Below, piece after piece: positions 26,716 through 35,935 of a stretch of DNA of 64,000 nucleotides. This DNA comes from Caballeronia sordidicola. GTDB lineage: Bacteria; Pseudomonadota; Gammaproteobacteria; Burkholderiales; Burkholderiaceae. Where the stretch lies: assembly GCF_000729995.1 (NCBI RefSeq), contig NZ_JNFG01000002.1, forward strand, positions 99,428 to 163,427. Reading direction: 5' to 3'. A program made the position numbers and the translations under genes. The notes under the pieces are model-generated. The model was not told the DNA's origin. It was given only the letters and a program-made list of their open reading frames with translations, and ran no database searches. Position 1 is the stretch's first letter; each line of letters opens with the position of its first letter.

Positions 26716-27807
26716 TTACTTGATCGACTGGACCTGCGCCTGGCTCAATTCCCACGTATGCGGTGGGAGCGGAATAAAGTGCACGGTATCGAGGTATGCC
26801 TCATTGGTCTCGGACGGCACGATCGACCAAAGCAGGAACCTGCGCAGCGCGGCAGCGGTCGTGGCGTCAGGCTGTTTCGTCGAAACGACCGCGTACTCGT
26901 AATTGACGAGCGGGTAAGCGCCCGATGCCGGCGCGAACACAAGGCTCAGGCGTTCGTCAGCCGGCGTGCGCGGACCGAGCGAAGCGGCGCCCGCCGTGAT
27001 CGTGTCTTTGCTCGGCGTAACAAACTCGCCTGCTCCATTCTTGAGGGCGGCGGTGCCCAGATGCGCGGCGGCCAGCTTGTCAGTAAAACTGACGCCCACA
27101 TAACCGATCGAGTAGGGCGTCGCTTGCAGCGCCTGCAGCATGCCCGCGTTCCCCGTTGCGGTCGTACTGCCCGACACGGTTGGCCATGAGATGGACGTGC
27201 CGTATCCCTGGCTGCTTTCCCAGCTCGGCGTCGAGAACGACAGGAACTGGGTGAACACGAAGGTGTCTCCAGAGCCTTCAGCCCGATGGATCGGCACGAT
27301 CGGATTATGCGGCAACGCCACGCCCCGGTTGAGCGCGGCGATCTGCGGTGCATCCCAGTTGCGGATCTCGCCGGTATAGATTGCGGCGAGCACCGGCCCG
27401 TCCAGCTTGAGGTGCGTCGCGTTGAGGCCGGGCAGGTTGTAGTTGACCGTCTGCGCGGCAATTGCCAGCGGGACGTTGATGATCTGCGGGTGTTGCCGCA
27501 TCTCGGCATCGGACATATACGCGTCGGATGCGCCGATGTGAACCTTGGCGGCCAGCACCTGCTGGATACCGGCCTCGGAGCCGGTCTCGCCCACCGTAAT
27601 GTGGACGCCGGGATGCGACTTCGTGTACTCGGCCACCCAGGTTGTAAAGAGCGGATACATCAAGGTCGAGCCGGTTTCGCTCAATGTGAGGTCCTGCGCA
27701 TTGGCCACTGCGCTCGTCATCAGGCTGAACGCAGCCACGCACAGCGGCAGGGCTGCGAACCGGTGCGGGCGCAACCGCCGTGCCGGGTTTTTATAGAGCT
27801 TGGTCAT
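26716..27807 (-). CDS. PstS-like phosphate-type periplasmic binding protein
   Basis: A 363-residue secreted protein. The N-terminus is basic then hydrophobic (LPLCVAAFSLMTSAVANAQ), a Sec signal. The mature part shows SETGSTLMYPLFTTW, GETGSEAGIQQVLAAKVHIGAS, GEIRNWDAPQIAALN and HRAEGSGDTFVFTQFL, the pattern of PstS phosphate-binding proteins, including the Ser/Thr-rich anion-binding loops. The ATG at 27807 has GGAGA upstream. No pstC, pstA or pstB genes follow; instead it sits behind a phosphate-type MFS carrier. Confidence 0.85.
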   Translation of the reverse strand: MTKLYKNPARRLRPHRFAALPLCVAAFSLMTSAVANAQDLTLSETGSTLMYPLFTTWVAEYTKSHPGVHITVGETGSEAGIQQVLAAKVHIGASDAYMSDAEMRQHPQIINVPLAIAAQTVNYNLPGLNATHLKLDGPVLAAIYTGEIRNWDAPQIAALNRGVALPHNPIVPIHRAEGSGDTFVFTQFLSFSTPSWESSQGYGTSISWPTVSGSTTATGNAGMLQALQATPYSIGYVGVSFTDKLAAAHLGTAALKNGAGEFVTPSKDTITAGAASLGPRTPADERLSLVFAPASGAYPLVNYEYAVVSTKQPDATTAAALRRFLLWSIVPSETNEAYLDTVHFIPLPPHTWELSQAQVQSIK

Positions 27808-27877
27808 GCAGGTCTCCGTCGCGATACTGGAACCAACTCTTGCAAATGGAATTTCATGGCGGTGCGTGAACGCGCGC

Positions 27878-29365
27878 TTATTTTCCAATGTCGTCAAGGC
27901 TCACGCCGTTTGTCTCGATGCGAAATATCCACGTCACCACGGCGCCGAGAATCGATGTGGCCACGAGAATGTAAAGAAGCGGACCGGTGCCTATGCCCGT
28001 GAGCAAAATGGGGAAAAGGAATGCGGTCGCGACCGCGCCGATCTTGCCGACGGCTGCCGCGAACCCGGCGCCGGTGCCGCGAATGGCCGTCGGAAACACT
28101 TCGCCTGCCAGCAGGTAGGTCTGTGCGTTCGGACCCAGGTTGGTCATGAAATTGAAGAGCATGAAGCCGGCGAAAATCACCACGGTCTTGGTCGAGCCTT
28201 CAAAACCATCGGAGAACGAAGCAATCAGCAAGCCTGCCGCGCAGCCGATGAAGCCAACGACTTGCAGCCAGATTCGTCCAACCCGGTCCGCGAGGATGAC
28301 CGCGAAAATAATGCCGACAATCAACAGCATGGTGATGAGGGCGGAGCCCTTGGCTGCGAGTATGTCGTTCAGTATCAGGTCACTGACGCTGCGAACATGA
28401 TCGGGCTTGCTGCCGAACGCCGCTGCGAGAATGGTCGGCGTGAAGATGCCGATCCCGTACGTGCCGAGATCCTGCAGGAACCAGGGTACCGAGGCCAGGA
28501 TCGTGGCTCGCAGGTTGCGCCGCGCGAACAGCGCCAAAAAGCTCTTTTCGCCGCCGTGACCGGTGGCGGCCCTATCCATTTCGCGCGACAACGCAATGTT
28601 CGTCGGGTACTGCGGGCTGCGCACCAGCAAGCGCTGCGCAGCGGCTTCCGCGCGGTCGACCGCACCACGAATATGCAGCCAGCTTGGGCTTTCGGTGATG
28701 TAGAAGCGGCCGACGGTCACCGCCAGCGCCGGTATGATCGCGGTGCCGTACATCCAGCGCCAGGAATCGAGGGTGGGAATTGTGGACAGGACCAGGAAGC
28801 CCACCGCCGTGCCGCCGAGCGCGCCGAGGGCCTGAAAGCCGAACGCGGCGAGCACAAGCTTGCCCCGGCTGCTGCTGGGGATGCTTTCAGAGATGATCAT
28901 GTGCGCGGTCGGGTAGTCGCAACCGAGCGCCACGCCGAGTCCAAACAGGCAGATCACGAGCGAGGTGAAGTTGGTGCAAAGAACGAGCAGCACCAGGAAC
29001 GCCACGAAAATGATCATCTCCACGATGAACATCCGCTTACGCCCGAAGTAGTCGGACATGCCGCCGAGACCCACCGCGCCGACCAGGATGCCCATCAGGC
29101 TCGCGGCGCTGATGAAGCCGTTCTGTGCCGCACTGATGCCGAACTCGCGGGAGATGAGCGGGAGCGCCACACCCGTCATGAAAACGACGAATCCTTCGAA
29201 GAACTTTCCCGCTGCGGCCAACGCCCAGATGCGCCATTGCATCGCGGTCATGGGTACCGACGCGAGATGAGTTCCATCGGGCCACATCGGGTGCTCGTCG
29301 ATGTACTGCTGGACCGATTTCACACCGTTGCTCTGTAACCTGTCGGACTCTGCCACATCATGCAT
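27878..29365 (-). CDS. MFS transporter, phosphate/organic-anion symporter-like
   Basis: A 495-residue inner-membrane carrier with about twelve segments. GGMSDYFGRKRMFIVEM is the loop 2-3 motif, LGVALGCDYPTAHMIISE resembles the GGDYP-containing segment of the PHS (phosphate:H+ symporter) and related sugar/acid porters, and the second half repeats LADRVGRIWLQ. The start ATG at 29365 follows GGAGCGAGTT. It is the first gene of a pair with the PstS-like protein, 70 bases apart. A role in uptake or sensing of phosphate-like anions is an inference from that pairing. Confidence 0.82.
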   Translation of the reverse strand: MHDVAESDRLQSNGVKSVQQYIDEHPMWPDGTHLASVPMTAMQWRIWALAAAGKFFEGFVVFMTGVALPLISREFGISAAQNGFISAASLMGILVGAVGLGGMSDYFGRKRMFIVEMIIFVAFLVLLVLCTNFTSLVICLFGLGVALGCDYPTAHMIISESIPSSSRGKLVLAAFGFQALGALGGTAVGFLVLSTIPTLDSWRWMYGTAIIPALAVTVGRFYITESPSWLHIRGAVDRAEAAAQRLLVRSPQYPTNIALSREMDRAATGHGGEKSFLALFARRNLRATILASVPWFLQDLGTYGIGIFTPTILAAAFGSKPDHVRSVSDLILNDILAAKGSALITMLLIVGIIFAVILADRVGRIWLQVVGFIGCAAGLLIASFSDGFEGSTKTVVIFAGFMLFNFMTNLGPNAQTYLLAGEVFPTAIRGTGAGFAAAVGKIGAVATAFLFPILLTGIGTGPLLYILVATSILGAVVTWIFRIETNGVSLDDIGK

Positions 29366-29902
29366 AACTCGCTCCTGGTGCAATTGCGGCTATTGCGATG
29401 GCGATTAAACGCTGGAGAGCAGTTCCCCGCGAGCGTCTTCGCCTCGTCGAGCGTGCCTTTTGCGGCACGCGGATCTGGTTATTGCTGGCTGATGCAACAC
29501 GTCTCGTTCGATTGTCGAAGCGAATCTTTCGCCGAGAATGTGCGATGCCAGATTTCCATCGTGACGGGGGCAGGTGTCGTGCGGATGACAAGAGCAGGTC
29601 GAGGGCCTGCTAAGGTTTGTAAGCTTGGGGCCAGTGAGGAAGGAAGGCCGATGCGTTCGCGGCTTCGTCGTCGACGAAAACGTCTGTGCGTTCGCGTGCG
29701 GCTTTAAATGCGCTTCTGTTGGGAGGTATTTATCGGGTTAATCTATTTGTATGGATTCTCCGCGAGCCACCTTTTGTGCGGGGCGGAGTAAGACAGCGCT
29801 TTCAGTTTGTAAGTTATCCATAGCGTTTCGCTTTAACGGAGCCGCGTTGCCAGCCAAGATTCTTGGCGTAGCAACGCGAGCGCGTGTTACCGGTTCCAGC
29901 AA
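29366..29902. other. intergenic region without supported gene
   Basis: 537 bp between the MFS carrier start and the end of the DyP peroxidase, both on the minus strand. Only short open frames with no family resemblance are present. It must contain the promoter of the MFS/PstS-like pair; AT-rich patches such as TTTATCGGGTTAATC (about 29728) are candidates. Confidence 0.45.
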
Positions 29903-30883
29903 TCATCCAGCCGAGGCCGATTCATTCGCCGAAGCCTGCGGATCACGATCCGCAAGATCCTCGAGCAGGGAAGCCGATGGAACAAAGAACAGGCCACCGG
30001 TGACCGCGCGGCTGTAGTCGAGAAGCCGGTCGTAGTTGCCTGGCGGGCGTCCGACAAACATGTTCTCCAGCATTTGCTCGATTGGCTCGGGCGAACTCGC
30101 ATAACCGATAAAGTAGGTTCCAAACTCGCCCGCGCCCGGGCGGCCGAATGCCATGTTGTGACGCAGGATTTTCACTTCCTGACCGTCCTTTTCGATCGTC
30201 GTCAGCGAGCTGTGCGAAGACGACGGCTTGACTCCGTCGGCAAGCTCAACATCGGATAATTTCTTGCGGCCGATAATGCGTTCCTGCGCCTCGACTGGAA
30301 GTGCGTCCCAGCCAGCCATGTCGTGCAGGTACTTCTGCACCATCACATAACTGCCGCCCGCAAATGCCGGATCCTGATCGCTGATCAGGGCAAACTCGAC
30401 CGCCTCGCGGCCCCTCGGATTCTCGGTGCCGTCGACAAAACCCACCATGTCGCGCAGGTCGAAATAGCGAAAGCCATGGACTTCATCGACGACAGAAACC
30501 GCGTCGCCCATGCGCTCCATCAATAAAGCGGCAAGTTCAAAGCAGAGATCCATATGGTCCGCGCGGATGTGCAGCAGGAGGTCCCCCGGCGTGCCAATCG
30601 CGCGGCGTCCGCCCTCGCCAAACTCGCGGAACGCATGAAGGTTCGCGGGGCGCGGCGCGCCGAAAAGCGTATCCCAACCGTCAGAGCTGAAACCGCACAC
30701 GCACGAGAGGTTGGCCGGAGGCGCGCGCGTGCCCACCGCGCGAACCAGGCCGGCGACGTCAGCGCATAACGCGCGCACTGTGCTTGCGCTTTCGGGACCG
30801 GCTTTAAGCGTGGCGACCATGAAGATCGCGCTACGGGAGATGGAATCGCAAACAGCTTGAGGCTCTGGAATGTCGGTGGGCAT
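29903..30883 (-). CDS. DyP-type heme peroxidase (YfeX-like)
   Basis: A 326-residue dye-decolourising peroxidase without a signal peptide. Key residues are present: Asp151 in GFVDGTENP (the GXXDG distal acid), proximal heme ligand His224 in KPSSSHSSL, and distal Arg241 in ILRHNMAFG. The GTYFIGYASSPEPIEQMLENMFVG block and overall length match the cytoplasmic P/B-type (YfeX-like) subgroup. It uses peroxide to oxidise aromatic compounds or porphyrinogens. It is divergent from the XRE-type regulator at 31147. Confidence 0.93.
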   Translation of the reverse strand: MPTDIPEPQAVCDSISRSAIFMVATLKAGPESASTVRALCADVAGLVRAVGTRAPPANLSCVCGFSSDGWDTLFGAPRPANLHAFREFGEGGRRAIGTPGDLLLHIRADHMDLCFELAALLMERMGDAVSVVDEVHGFRYFDLRDMVGFVDGTENPRGREAVEFALISDQDPAFAGGSYVMVQKYLHDMAGWDALPVEAQERIIGRKKLSDVELADGVKPSSSHSSLTTIEKDGQEVKILRHNMAFGRPGAGEFGTYFIGYASSPEPIEQMLENMFVGRPPGNYDRLLDYSRAVTGGLFFVPSASLLEDLADRDPQASANESASAG

Positions 30884-30965
30884 CGGATGAATAGTCTCGA
30901 TTTGTCAGAGAGTCCGGCGACCGAGGGCGCGCTTTATCGATGCCAAGACTCCGTTGCGGGATGTT

Positions 30966-30982
30966 TTGACAAGGTTAGTCAA
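30966..30982. promoter_or_regulatory. inverted repeat between DyP and MmyB-type regulator
   Basis: TTGACAAGGTTAGTCAA: arms TTGAC and GTCAA around 7 bases, in the 263-bp region shared by the two divergent genes. It is a possible operator, 82 bases from the DyP start. Confidence 0.35.
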
Positions 30983-31146
30983 TTCCGGGGATCGGCGCGA
31001 GCTTGAGGACAGATTTTCTGTTTGGTGTCGGCGGACAAAGTCGGGCAGGTGATGCTTTCTCGAGTGATCGAGGGGGCAATGTACGAGGTAAGATCATCCT
31101 GTTAAAGTAATGACGTTATTCAGGTATACCTCCTGACAGGTTGCAC

Positions 31147-32013
31147 ATGCCTCACGAAAACTTGAACGAGAGTGCGAGCGCGAACGACAACCGGCTCGGC
31201 AATTATCTGAAGAACCGGCGGACGAAGCTCGATCCCGCGACCTTCGGCTTTTCCGGAAGCCGGCGGCGCACGGCAGGACTTCGCCGGGAAGAGGTGGCGC
31301 AGCGCGCCAATATCAGTGCGGCCTGGTACACGTGGCTGGAGCAGGGGCGCGGTGGCAATCCATCAGCGGACGTGCTGGACCGTATCGCGAAGGCACTGAT
31401 GCTGACCGAGGTCGAGCGCGAACACGTGTTCCTGCTCGGCCTCGGGCATCCGCCCGAAGTCCGCTATCGCGGCGGTGACGCGATCACGCCGCGGCTGCAA
31501 CGCCTGCTCGAGGCGTTGCCCTATAGCCCGGCGATTGTCAGGACGGCGACGTGGGACGTGGTCGCCTGGAACCGTGCGGCTGCGGCCGTGCTTACCGACT
31601 ACGGCTCCCTGCCACCCGAACAACGCAACATCCTGCGCATGATCTTCTGCGACCCCCGCGTCCGTGCTGCGCAGTTCGATTGGGCAAGCGTGGCCCGCTT
31701 CGTGGTGAGCGCATTCCGGATCGATGCCGCACGCGCAGGCGCCGACGCCGAGGTGGCGCCGCTCGTCGATGAACTATGCCGGTCAAGTCCCGAGTTCGCC
31801 GCCATGTGGCGGGACAATGAGGTGCAGACCTACGGCGAAGGGGTCAAGCATTTGCGCCATCCGGTGCTAGGGCCGATCTCGCTGGAATACTCTTCCTTCG
31901 CGGTCGATGGGCGGCCGGATCTGCAGATGATCGTCTACAACCCGGCGACACCGGCCGATCAGGAGCGGATCCGCGCTCTGATCGGGGTAACACCGGCAAA
32001 TCCGTCTGCTTAA
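31147..32013 (+). CDS. XRE-type regulator with MmyB-like ligand domain
   Basis: A 288-residue protein. Residues about 20-85 are a helix-turn-helix with the typical RRTAGLRREEVAQRANISAA, then WYTWLEQGRGGNPSADVLDR; from about 110 the MmyB-like ligand-binding domain follows (DVVAWNRAAAAVLTDYGSLP, NILRMIFCDPRVRA, LSLEYSSF-like SLEYSSFAVDGRPDLQ). Members usually control neighbouring oxidoreductase genes. It is divergent from the DyP gene. ATG at 31147 is preferred over a TTG two codons earlier. Confidence 0.92.
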   Translation: MPHENLNESASANDNRLGNYLKNRRTKLDPATFGFSGSRRRTAGLRREEVAQRANISAAWYTWLEQGRGGNPSADVLDRIAKALMLTEVEREHVFLLGLGHPPEVRYRGGDAITPRLQRLLEALPYSPAIVRTATWDVVAWNRAAAAVLTDYGSLPPEQRNILRMIFCDPRVRAAQFDWASVARFVVSAFRIDAARAGADAEVAPLVDELCRSSPEFAAMWRDNEVQTYGEGVKHLRHPVLGPISLEYSSFAVDGRPDLQMIVYNPATPADQERIRALIGVTPANPSA

Positions 32014-32225
32014 CACTGAAAGCATCGCTTGCCAGCTCAATGCGCTCCAAGGTCGCGAGAAACGCCTTTGATTCATCCGGTTCGATCAAGCGCATCTTTA
32101 GCCGCGTGAGTGCCCAATAAACTTATCGCGGCCCTGGGTCTCGATGGGACGACGTCTTGCGTTCAAGCGTACAAAGCGCACGCACGGCAGCGATGAGGGC
32201 AACTTCGTGATCGATGCCGCGTGCC

Positions 32226-32543
32226 CTAACGCTTGGGCCCTTTCATAATTTCGGACTCCATCGCGGCATTCCGCTCCTCGCTCGCCTCGATGGCATCCAT
32301 CTCTTCTTCCACGGAACCCATTGCGCGCTCGGCGGCCCCTTTCGTCTCGTCTGCCGAGGCGTCGAATTCGTCGTCTTCGTCGCCCGGCGGTTGCAGCATG
32401 TCCTTGAGCATCGCGCTTAGCTCCGACGTGTCCCAAGGCAGGCCGCGCTGCTTCTGCGATTTAATGTAGTGCCTCACTTCCGCGTCCTGCTCCGGGGTGA
32501 GGGGCAACCTGCGAAAGGTGGTATCAGGGTCAAGGTCTGTCAT
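32226..32543 (-). CDS. conserved hypothetical acidic protein
   Basis: A 105-residue acidic protein with CGCCGGAGAAAGCC before its ATG. The first half (LPLTPEQDAEVRHYIKSQKQ, GLPWDTSELSAMLKDM) looks folded; the second half is Glu/Asp/Met-rich and likely helical or disordered. It has no signal peptide or metal motif that I recognise. It stands alone between the MmyB-type regulator and a 380-bp gap. Confidence 0.7.
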   Translation of the reverse strand: MTDLDPDTTFRRLPLTPEQDAEVRHYIKSQKQRGLPWDTSELSAMLKDMLQPPGDEDDEFDASADETKGAAERAMGSVEEEMDAIEASEERNAAMESEIMKGPKR

Positions 32544-32924
32544 GGCTTTCTCCGGCGTGCGCTTGCCTCGTTAGTGTAGCGCCGTTGCGGATCCGTGATG
32601 CTGCGATGCCGTGAAAGGGGTATTTCCGCCGTTGAAGATTCAATGTGGGACGCGTGCAGCATACCCACCATAGGCTTAGCCCGACCCTGAGCGGGCCCTC
32701 TTTTTTCGAAAGCGGACGGTCAGGTTAGCAACTCCATCCTGAACCTGCTCCTGAAGCGAGGTATGTGAAAGCACCGGACTCTGGATAGGCGGGGAGCGAC
32801 GCAACGCCTCCCATCAGCGGCGAACGAGGAGAAAACTACAACCCGAGAACCAATGCCTCGCGCCGACCGAGCGCCCAGGTTCCACATCGCGCACGTGAGG
32901 CAACATTGACCTCAGGCATGTAGT
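32544..32924. other. intergenic region with an orphan terminator
   Basis: 381 bp between two minus-strand genes. No protein gene is seen. A Rho-independent terminator that faces the plus strand lies at 32679-32706, with no plus-strand protein gene upstream of it, which raises the possibility of a small RNA between about 32580 and 32706. Confidence 0.45.
32679..32706 (+). terminator. orphan Rho-independent terminator
   Basis: GCCCG, 8 bases, CGGGC, then CCTCTTTTTT. The stem-plus-T-run works only for plus-strand transcripts, yet the flanking genes are both on the minus strand. Confidence 0.6.
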
Positions 32925-33908
32925 TCAAAAAATGAAGAGTTGCCCCACGATGGACCAGAAGCCGCCACGTATCGCATTCTTGTTCTCGCGGAACCAGACC
33001 ATAGCGACTGACGTTGCTGCTTTGGACTCGCCGTCCGGATCTCCTGCAGGAGCGAGGACTACCTCGCCGGCTGGAAGCGCCACTGGGGGGAATCCGGCGG
33101 CCTTCTCCATGAAGGTAACGAAATGGCCGGGACCCAGATCCCTCTTCCGGTCGTTCCATGATGTCAGGTAACTTACCCTTTCCACGCCGAAATCGAGCAC
33201 GAAAGCAGGGTTACGGAAGTCCTTGAAGCGGTACGTCAGCCAGTTTTCGAAGACCCGCTTGATGAGCTGGCCGTGGTAGAAGTAGACGAACTCTTCATAC
33301 TGCAGATTCCACAAACGAATGAATAGCTTCTTTGCCGTTATTGCTTCGGCAGCCCACTTCGGATCAGGCGCGCCGACGAATGGTGCAAGTCGCTGACGCT
33401 CTGATAGATCGTAGAGCTCAATGAAGATCTCTCCGTAGGTTTTGTGACAGGTATTGAGCAGGTTGATTCGAGCGGCTTGCCAGTTTCTCAAGCCAACCAG
33501 CATGGTGATCATCGCAGCGATGACGGCGATAACCAAAGCAGCTAGTGCGAACGTATATTTCGCCCAGACGGCCACATCTCCAGCAGTTGCAGGAACCGAC
33601 TCCACATCGACGTGCAATGGCTGATCCAGGTTTATTCGGCTTCCAGGCTGTAGTGACACCGAAAACGAATACGATGGCGGCCCGCTTGCGGCTACGGCGG
33701 AGGCCGTTGCGGATCCCGGTGCACCCGGCGACGAACTGGGTTGATTGGCTTGCGCGTTCGTGGTTGCTTCATTGATTGGCGCCGAAGAAGCTGCCGTATC
33801 TGACGCGGCTGAACCGGGAGTCTGCGCCAAGACCGGACTACATGGCACGGTCAGCGTGAAAGCCATCACAGCAAGGCCCGAGATTAGGCGAGCTATTCGT
33901 GTCCGCAC
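32925..33908 (-). CDS. membrane-anchored protein of unknown function
   Basis: A 327-residue protein with a Sec signal (MRTRIARLISGLAVMAFTL, then PVLAQ), a Ser/Ala/Pro-rich stretch to about residue 80, and one clear membrane segment at about 114-139 (YTFALAALVIAVIAAMITML). The remaining 190 residues are rich in Trp, Tyr and Phe and should be cytoplasmic (LFIRLWNLQYEEFVYFYHGQ, ENWLTYRFKDFRNPAF). The start is GTG with GGGAG upstream. No family was recognised. Confidence 0.75.
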   Translation of the reverse strand: MRTRIARLISGLAVMAFTLTVPCSPVLAQTPGSAASDTAASSAPINEATTNAQANQPSSSPGAPGSATASAVAASGPPSYSFSVSLQPGSRINLDQPLHVDVESVPATAGDVAVWAKYTFALAALVIAVIAAMITMLVGLRNWQAARINLLNTCHKTYGEIFIELYDLSERQRLAPFVGAPDPKWAAEAITAKKLFIRLWNLQYEEFVYFYHGQLIKRVFENWLTYRFKDFRNPAFVLDFGVERVSYLTSWNDRKRDLGPGHFVTFMEKAAGFPPVALPAGEVVLAPAGDPDGESKAATSVAMVWFRENKNAIRGGFWSIVGQLFIF

Positions 33909-33954
33909 GATCGGATCTCCCGTCTATTGGCGTGGCTTCAGCCGAGCGCCACAA

Positions 33955-34227
33955 TTATAGGAGGACGCCGCGACGACAGCGAAGGTATACAACCGCGTTT
34001 CCGTCTGGAAGCGAACGTTTCTTGAGCAGGGGCGACAGGCTCCCGGTATCGAGGAAGGACGCGCAACCATGGAACGGGTAACCGACTTGCTCTTCGAGCT
34101 TGCGCATCTGCTGACTTACCGCACTGTGAGTCACCTGCAATTCCACAGCGGCTTGCGTGAAGCTGGCGAGTCGGCCGGCGGCCTCGAAGGCACGCAAAGC
34201 ATTGAGTGGCAGCAATATCCACTTCAT
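33955..34227 (-). pseudogene. LysR-type regulator, DNA-binding domain remnant
   Basis: Starting ATG at 34227, the frame reads the beginning of a GcvA-type Lys[21 protein letters not shown], then [20 protein letters not shown] and EEQVGYPF. The family match ends after the recognition helix and the next 40 residues do not follow the family; a frame change near residue 54 is likely. The whole effector domain is missing. Next to it lies a decayed EamA transporter gene, suggesting that a regulator/exporter pair was lost together. Confidence 0.65.
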
Positions 34228-34327
34228 TCGCAAGAGTTTGTCTAACGCGGATAGTCAATTTATCTGGTTTGCCAGCAGGCCACACGACAGATATCCTCCT
34301 TACTACACACTTTCTCCGTTGACCCGC

Positions 34328-34827
34328 ATGCTGAGGTGTACCGGCGGTTTTGTCCTCTTTGCCGCTCTGCTCCACGCCGGCTGGAACGCGATGCTGCACG
34401 GCAACGACGACCGGTTCCTGTCCATGACATGAATGGGCAGCGCCATCGCGGCGGTCGCAACGCTCGTGATCCTGGTCGCGCCGCGGGATGGCCCGTAAAT
34501 CGTCGCATCAGGACTCGTGCATATAGTCTACAACGTGGCCCTCGTGCGGTCGTACCGCCGCAACGATCTGGCGCAAGCGTATCCAAGTGTGCTACTCGTC
34601 GCCCCTGCTCGTCATCGCTCGTTGGCGGCCTGGTCTCGATCGCGGCGTATGGCATCGTGATATGAGCGTTGCAGTCGGGCGCGATGGCCGCGGTATCGGC
34701 TTTGCGCGAGACCAGTGTGGTGTTTGCGGTGCTGATCGGACGAATGTTTCTGCGGGAAGCGGTCAGTGGAAAACGCTGGCTCGCGTGCGTGATCGTCGCG
34801 GGTGGGGCGGTTTGTCTGGGGCTTTGA
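34328..34827 (+). pseudogene. EamA/DMT-family transporter, decayed
   Basis: In frame from ATG 34328: CTGGFVLFAALLHAGWNAML, a typical EamA start, then a stop TGA (34430) where homologues have Trp, then MGSAIAAVATLVILVAP, a second stop TAA (34496), and IVASGLVHIVYNVALVRSYR. After a frame change and a large deletion the end of the gene reads ALRETSVVFAVLIGRMFLRE and WLACVIVAGGAVCLGL to the stop at 34827. The middle of the ten-segment fold is missing. It cannot make a working carrier. Confidence 0.75.
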
Positions 34828-34848
34828 CATTGCCTAAAGGATGGATTC

Positions 34849-35739
34849 ATGCTTAAAAAGATCGCGACCGACCTGCTTGACATCGCCTATGACGAACAGG
34901 GGGAAACCGACGGATGGCCAGTCGTTCTGCTACACGGTTTCCCCTACGATATCCACGCGTACGAGGACGTGGCGCCACGCCTGATATCCCAGGGTGCCCG
35001 CGTTATCACACCTTTTCTTCGGGGATATGGGCCAACGCGTTTCCTTGCATCGACAACGCTTCGTTCGGGCCAGCAGGCAGCGCTGGGGTCAGACCTGTTA
35101 TCGCTGCTCGATGCGCTTCAGATTGAACAGGCCGTGCTGGGCGGATATGACTGGGGAGGCAGGGCAGCATGCGTCGTGGCCGCGCTGTACCCGTCGAGAG
35201 CGCGTGGACTGGTTTCGGTGAACGGCTACAACATCCAGAATATAGCCACCGCCATGCGGCCAGCCAGCCCCGAAAAAGAACATCGCATGTGGTACCAATA
35301 CTATCTTCATGGCGAACGCGGCCGGGCCGGACTGACTGAAAACCGGCGTGCGTTCTGTCGACTCTTATGGTCATTATGGTCGCCGACCTGGCGCTTCGAC
35401 GACGACACCTTCGCGTGCTCGGCAGCTGCGTTTGACAATCCGGATTTCGTCGACGTTGTAGTCCATTCGTATCGGCACCGCTTCGGACTGGTCGATGGTG
35501 ATCCTCAGTTCGACGATATGGAGAGTCGCTTGTCCAGCATGCCGTCGATCACCGTGCCCACGATCACACTCGAGGGGGACACGGACGGTGTCGCGCCGCT
35601 GGGAAGACAAGCAGACTTCAAGCGCTTCACGGGACGCCATGAGAACCGCGTCGTGCCGAATGCAGGTCACAATCTTCCGCAGGAGGCACCAGAAGCGTTC
35701 GCCGCCGCGGTTCTTGATGTCAACGCCTGGGTCGATTGA
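34849..35739 (+). CDS. alpha/beta hydrolase, epoxide-hydrolase-like
   Basis: A 296-residue alpha/beta hydrolase. Oxyanion loop HGFPYD near residue 29; nucleophile position GGYDWGGRAAC, so Asp as in epoxide hydrolases and haloalkane or fluoroacetate dehalogenases; base His in PNAGHNLPQEAPEAF near the C-terminus. AAAGGATGGATTC lies before the ATG, and it starts 22 bases after the EamA pseudogene. The cap domain (residues about 130-200) is Trp/Arg-rich and the halide-binding Trp pattern of haloalkane dehalogenases is not evident, so epoxide hydrolase is favoured. Confidence 0.88.
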   Translation: MLKKIATDLLDIAYDEQGETDGWPVVLLHGFPYDIHAYEDVAPRLISQGARVITPFLRGYGPTRFLASTTLRSGQQAALGSDLLSLLDALQIEQAVLGGYDWGGRAACVVAALYPSRARGLVSVNGYNIQNIATAMRPASPEKEHRMWYQYYLHGERGRAGLTENRRAFCRLLWSLWSPTWRFDDDTFACSAAAFDNPDFVDVVVHSYRHRFGLVDGDPQFDDMESRLSSMPSITVPTITLEGDTDGVAPLGRQADFKRFTGRHENRVVPNAGHNLPQEAPEAFAAAVLDVNAWVD

Positions 35740-35935
35740 TGCTCCCCGCGTGAGGCGATTAGTCAAAGGACGATTCCGGCCGTTGCGCGCAGCGAAGACG
35801 ACCAAGGCGAAGTCTTAACGTAGGAAAAAACCCCTTTCTTGAGGGCACCCCCAATCGCACGCATTCCTAATTTTTCGGTAGCTTGTATTTGAGTGCCTTC
35901 TTCGCCCATTCTCAATCTCCGTGAGGAATATCAAT

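Noticed and set aside
27800-29338. A 512-codon open frame on the plus strand opposite the MFS carrier
   Set aside because: It is the antisense frame of a high-GC membrane-protein gene, with composition rich in Arg, Glu and His and no start signal; the minus-strand protein is a clear MFS carrier.
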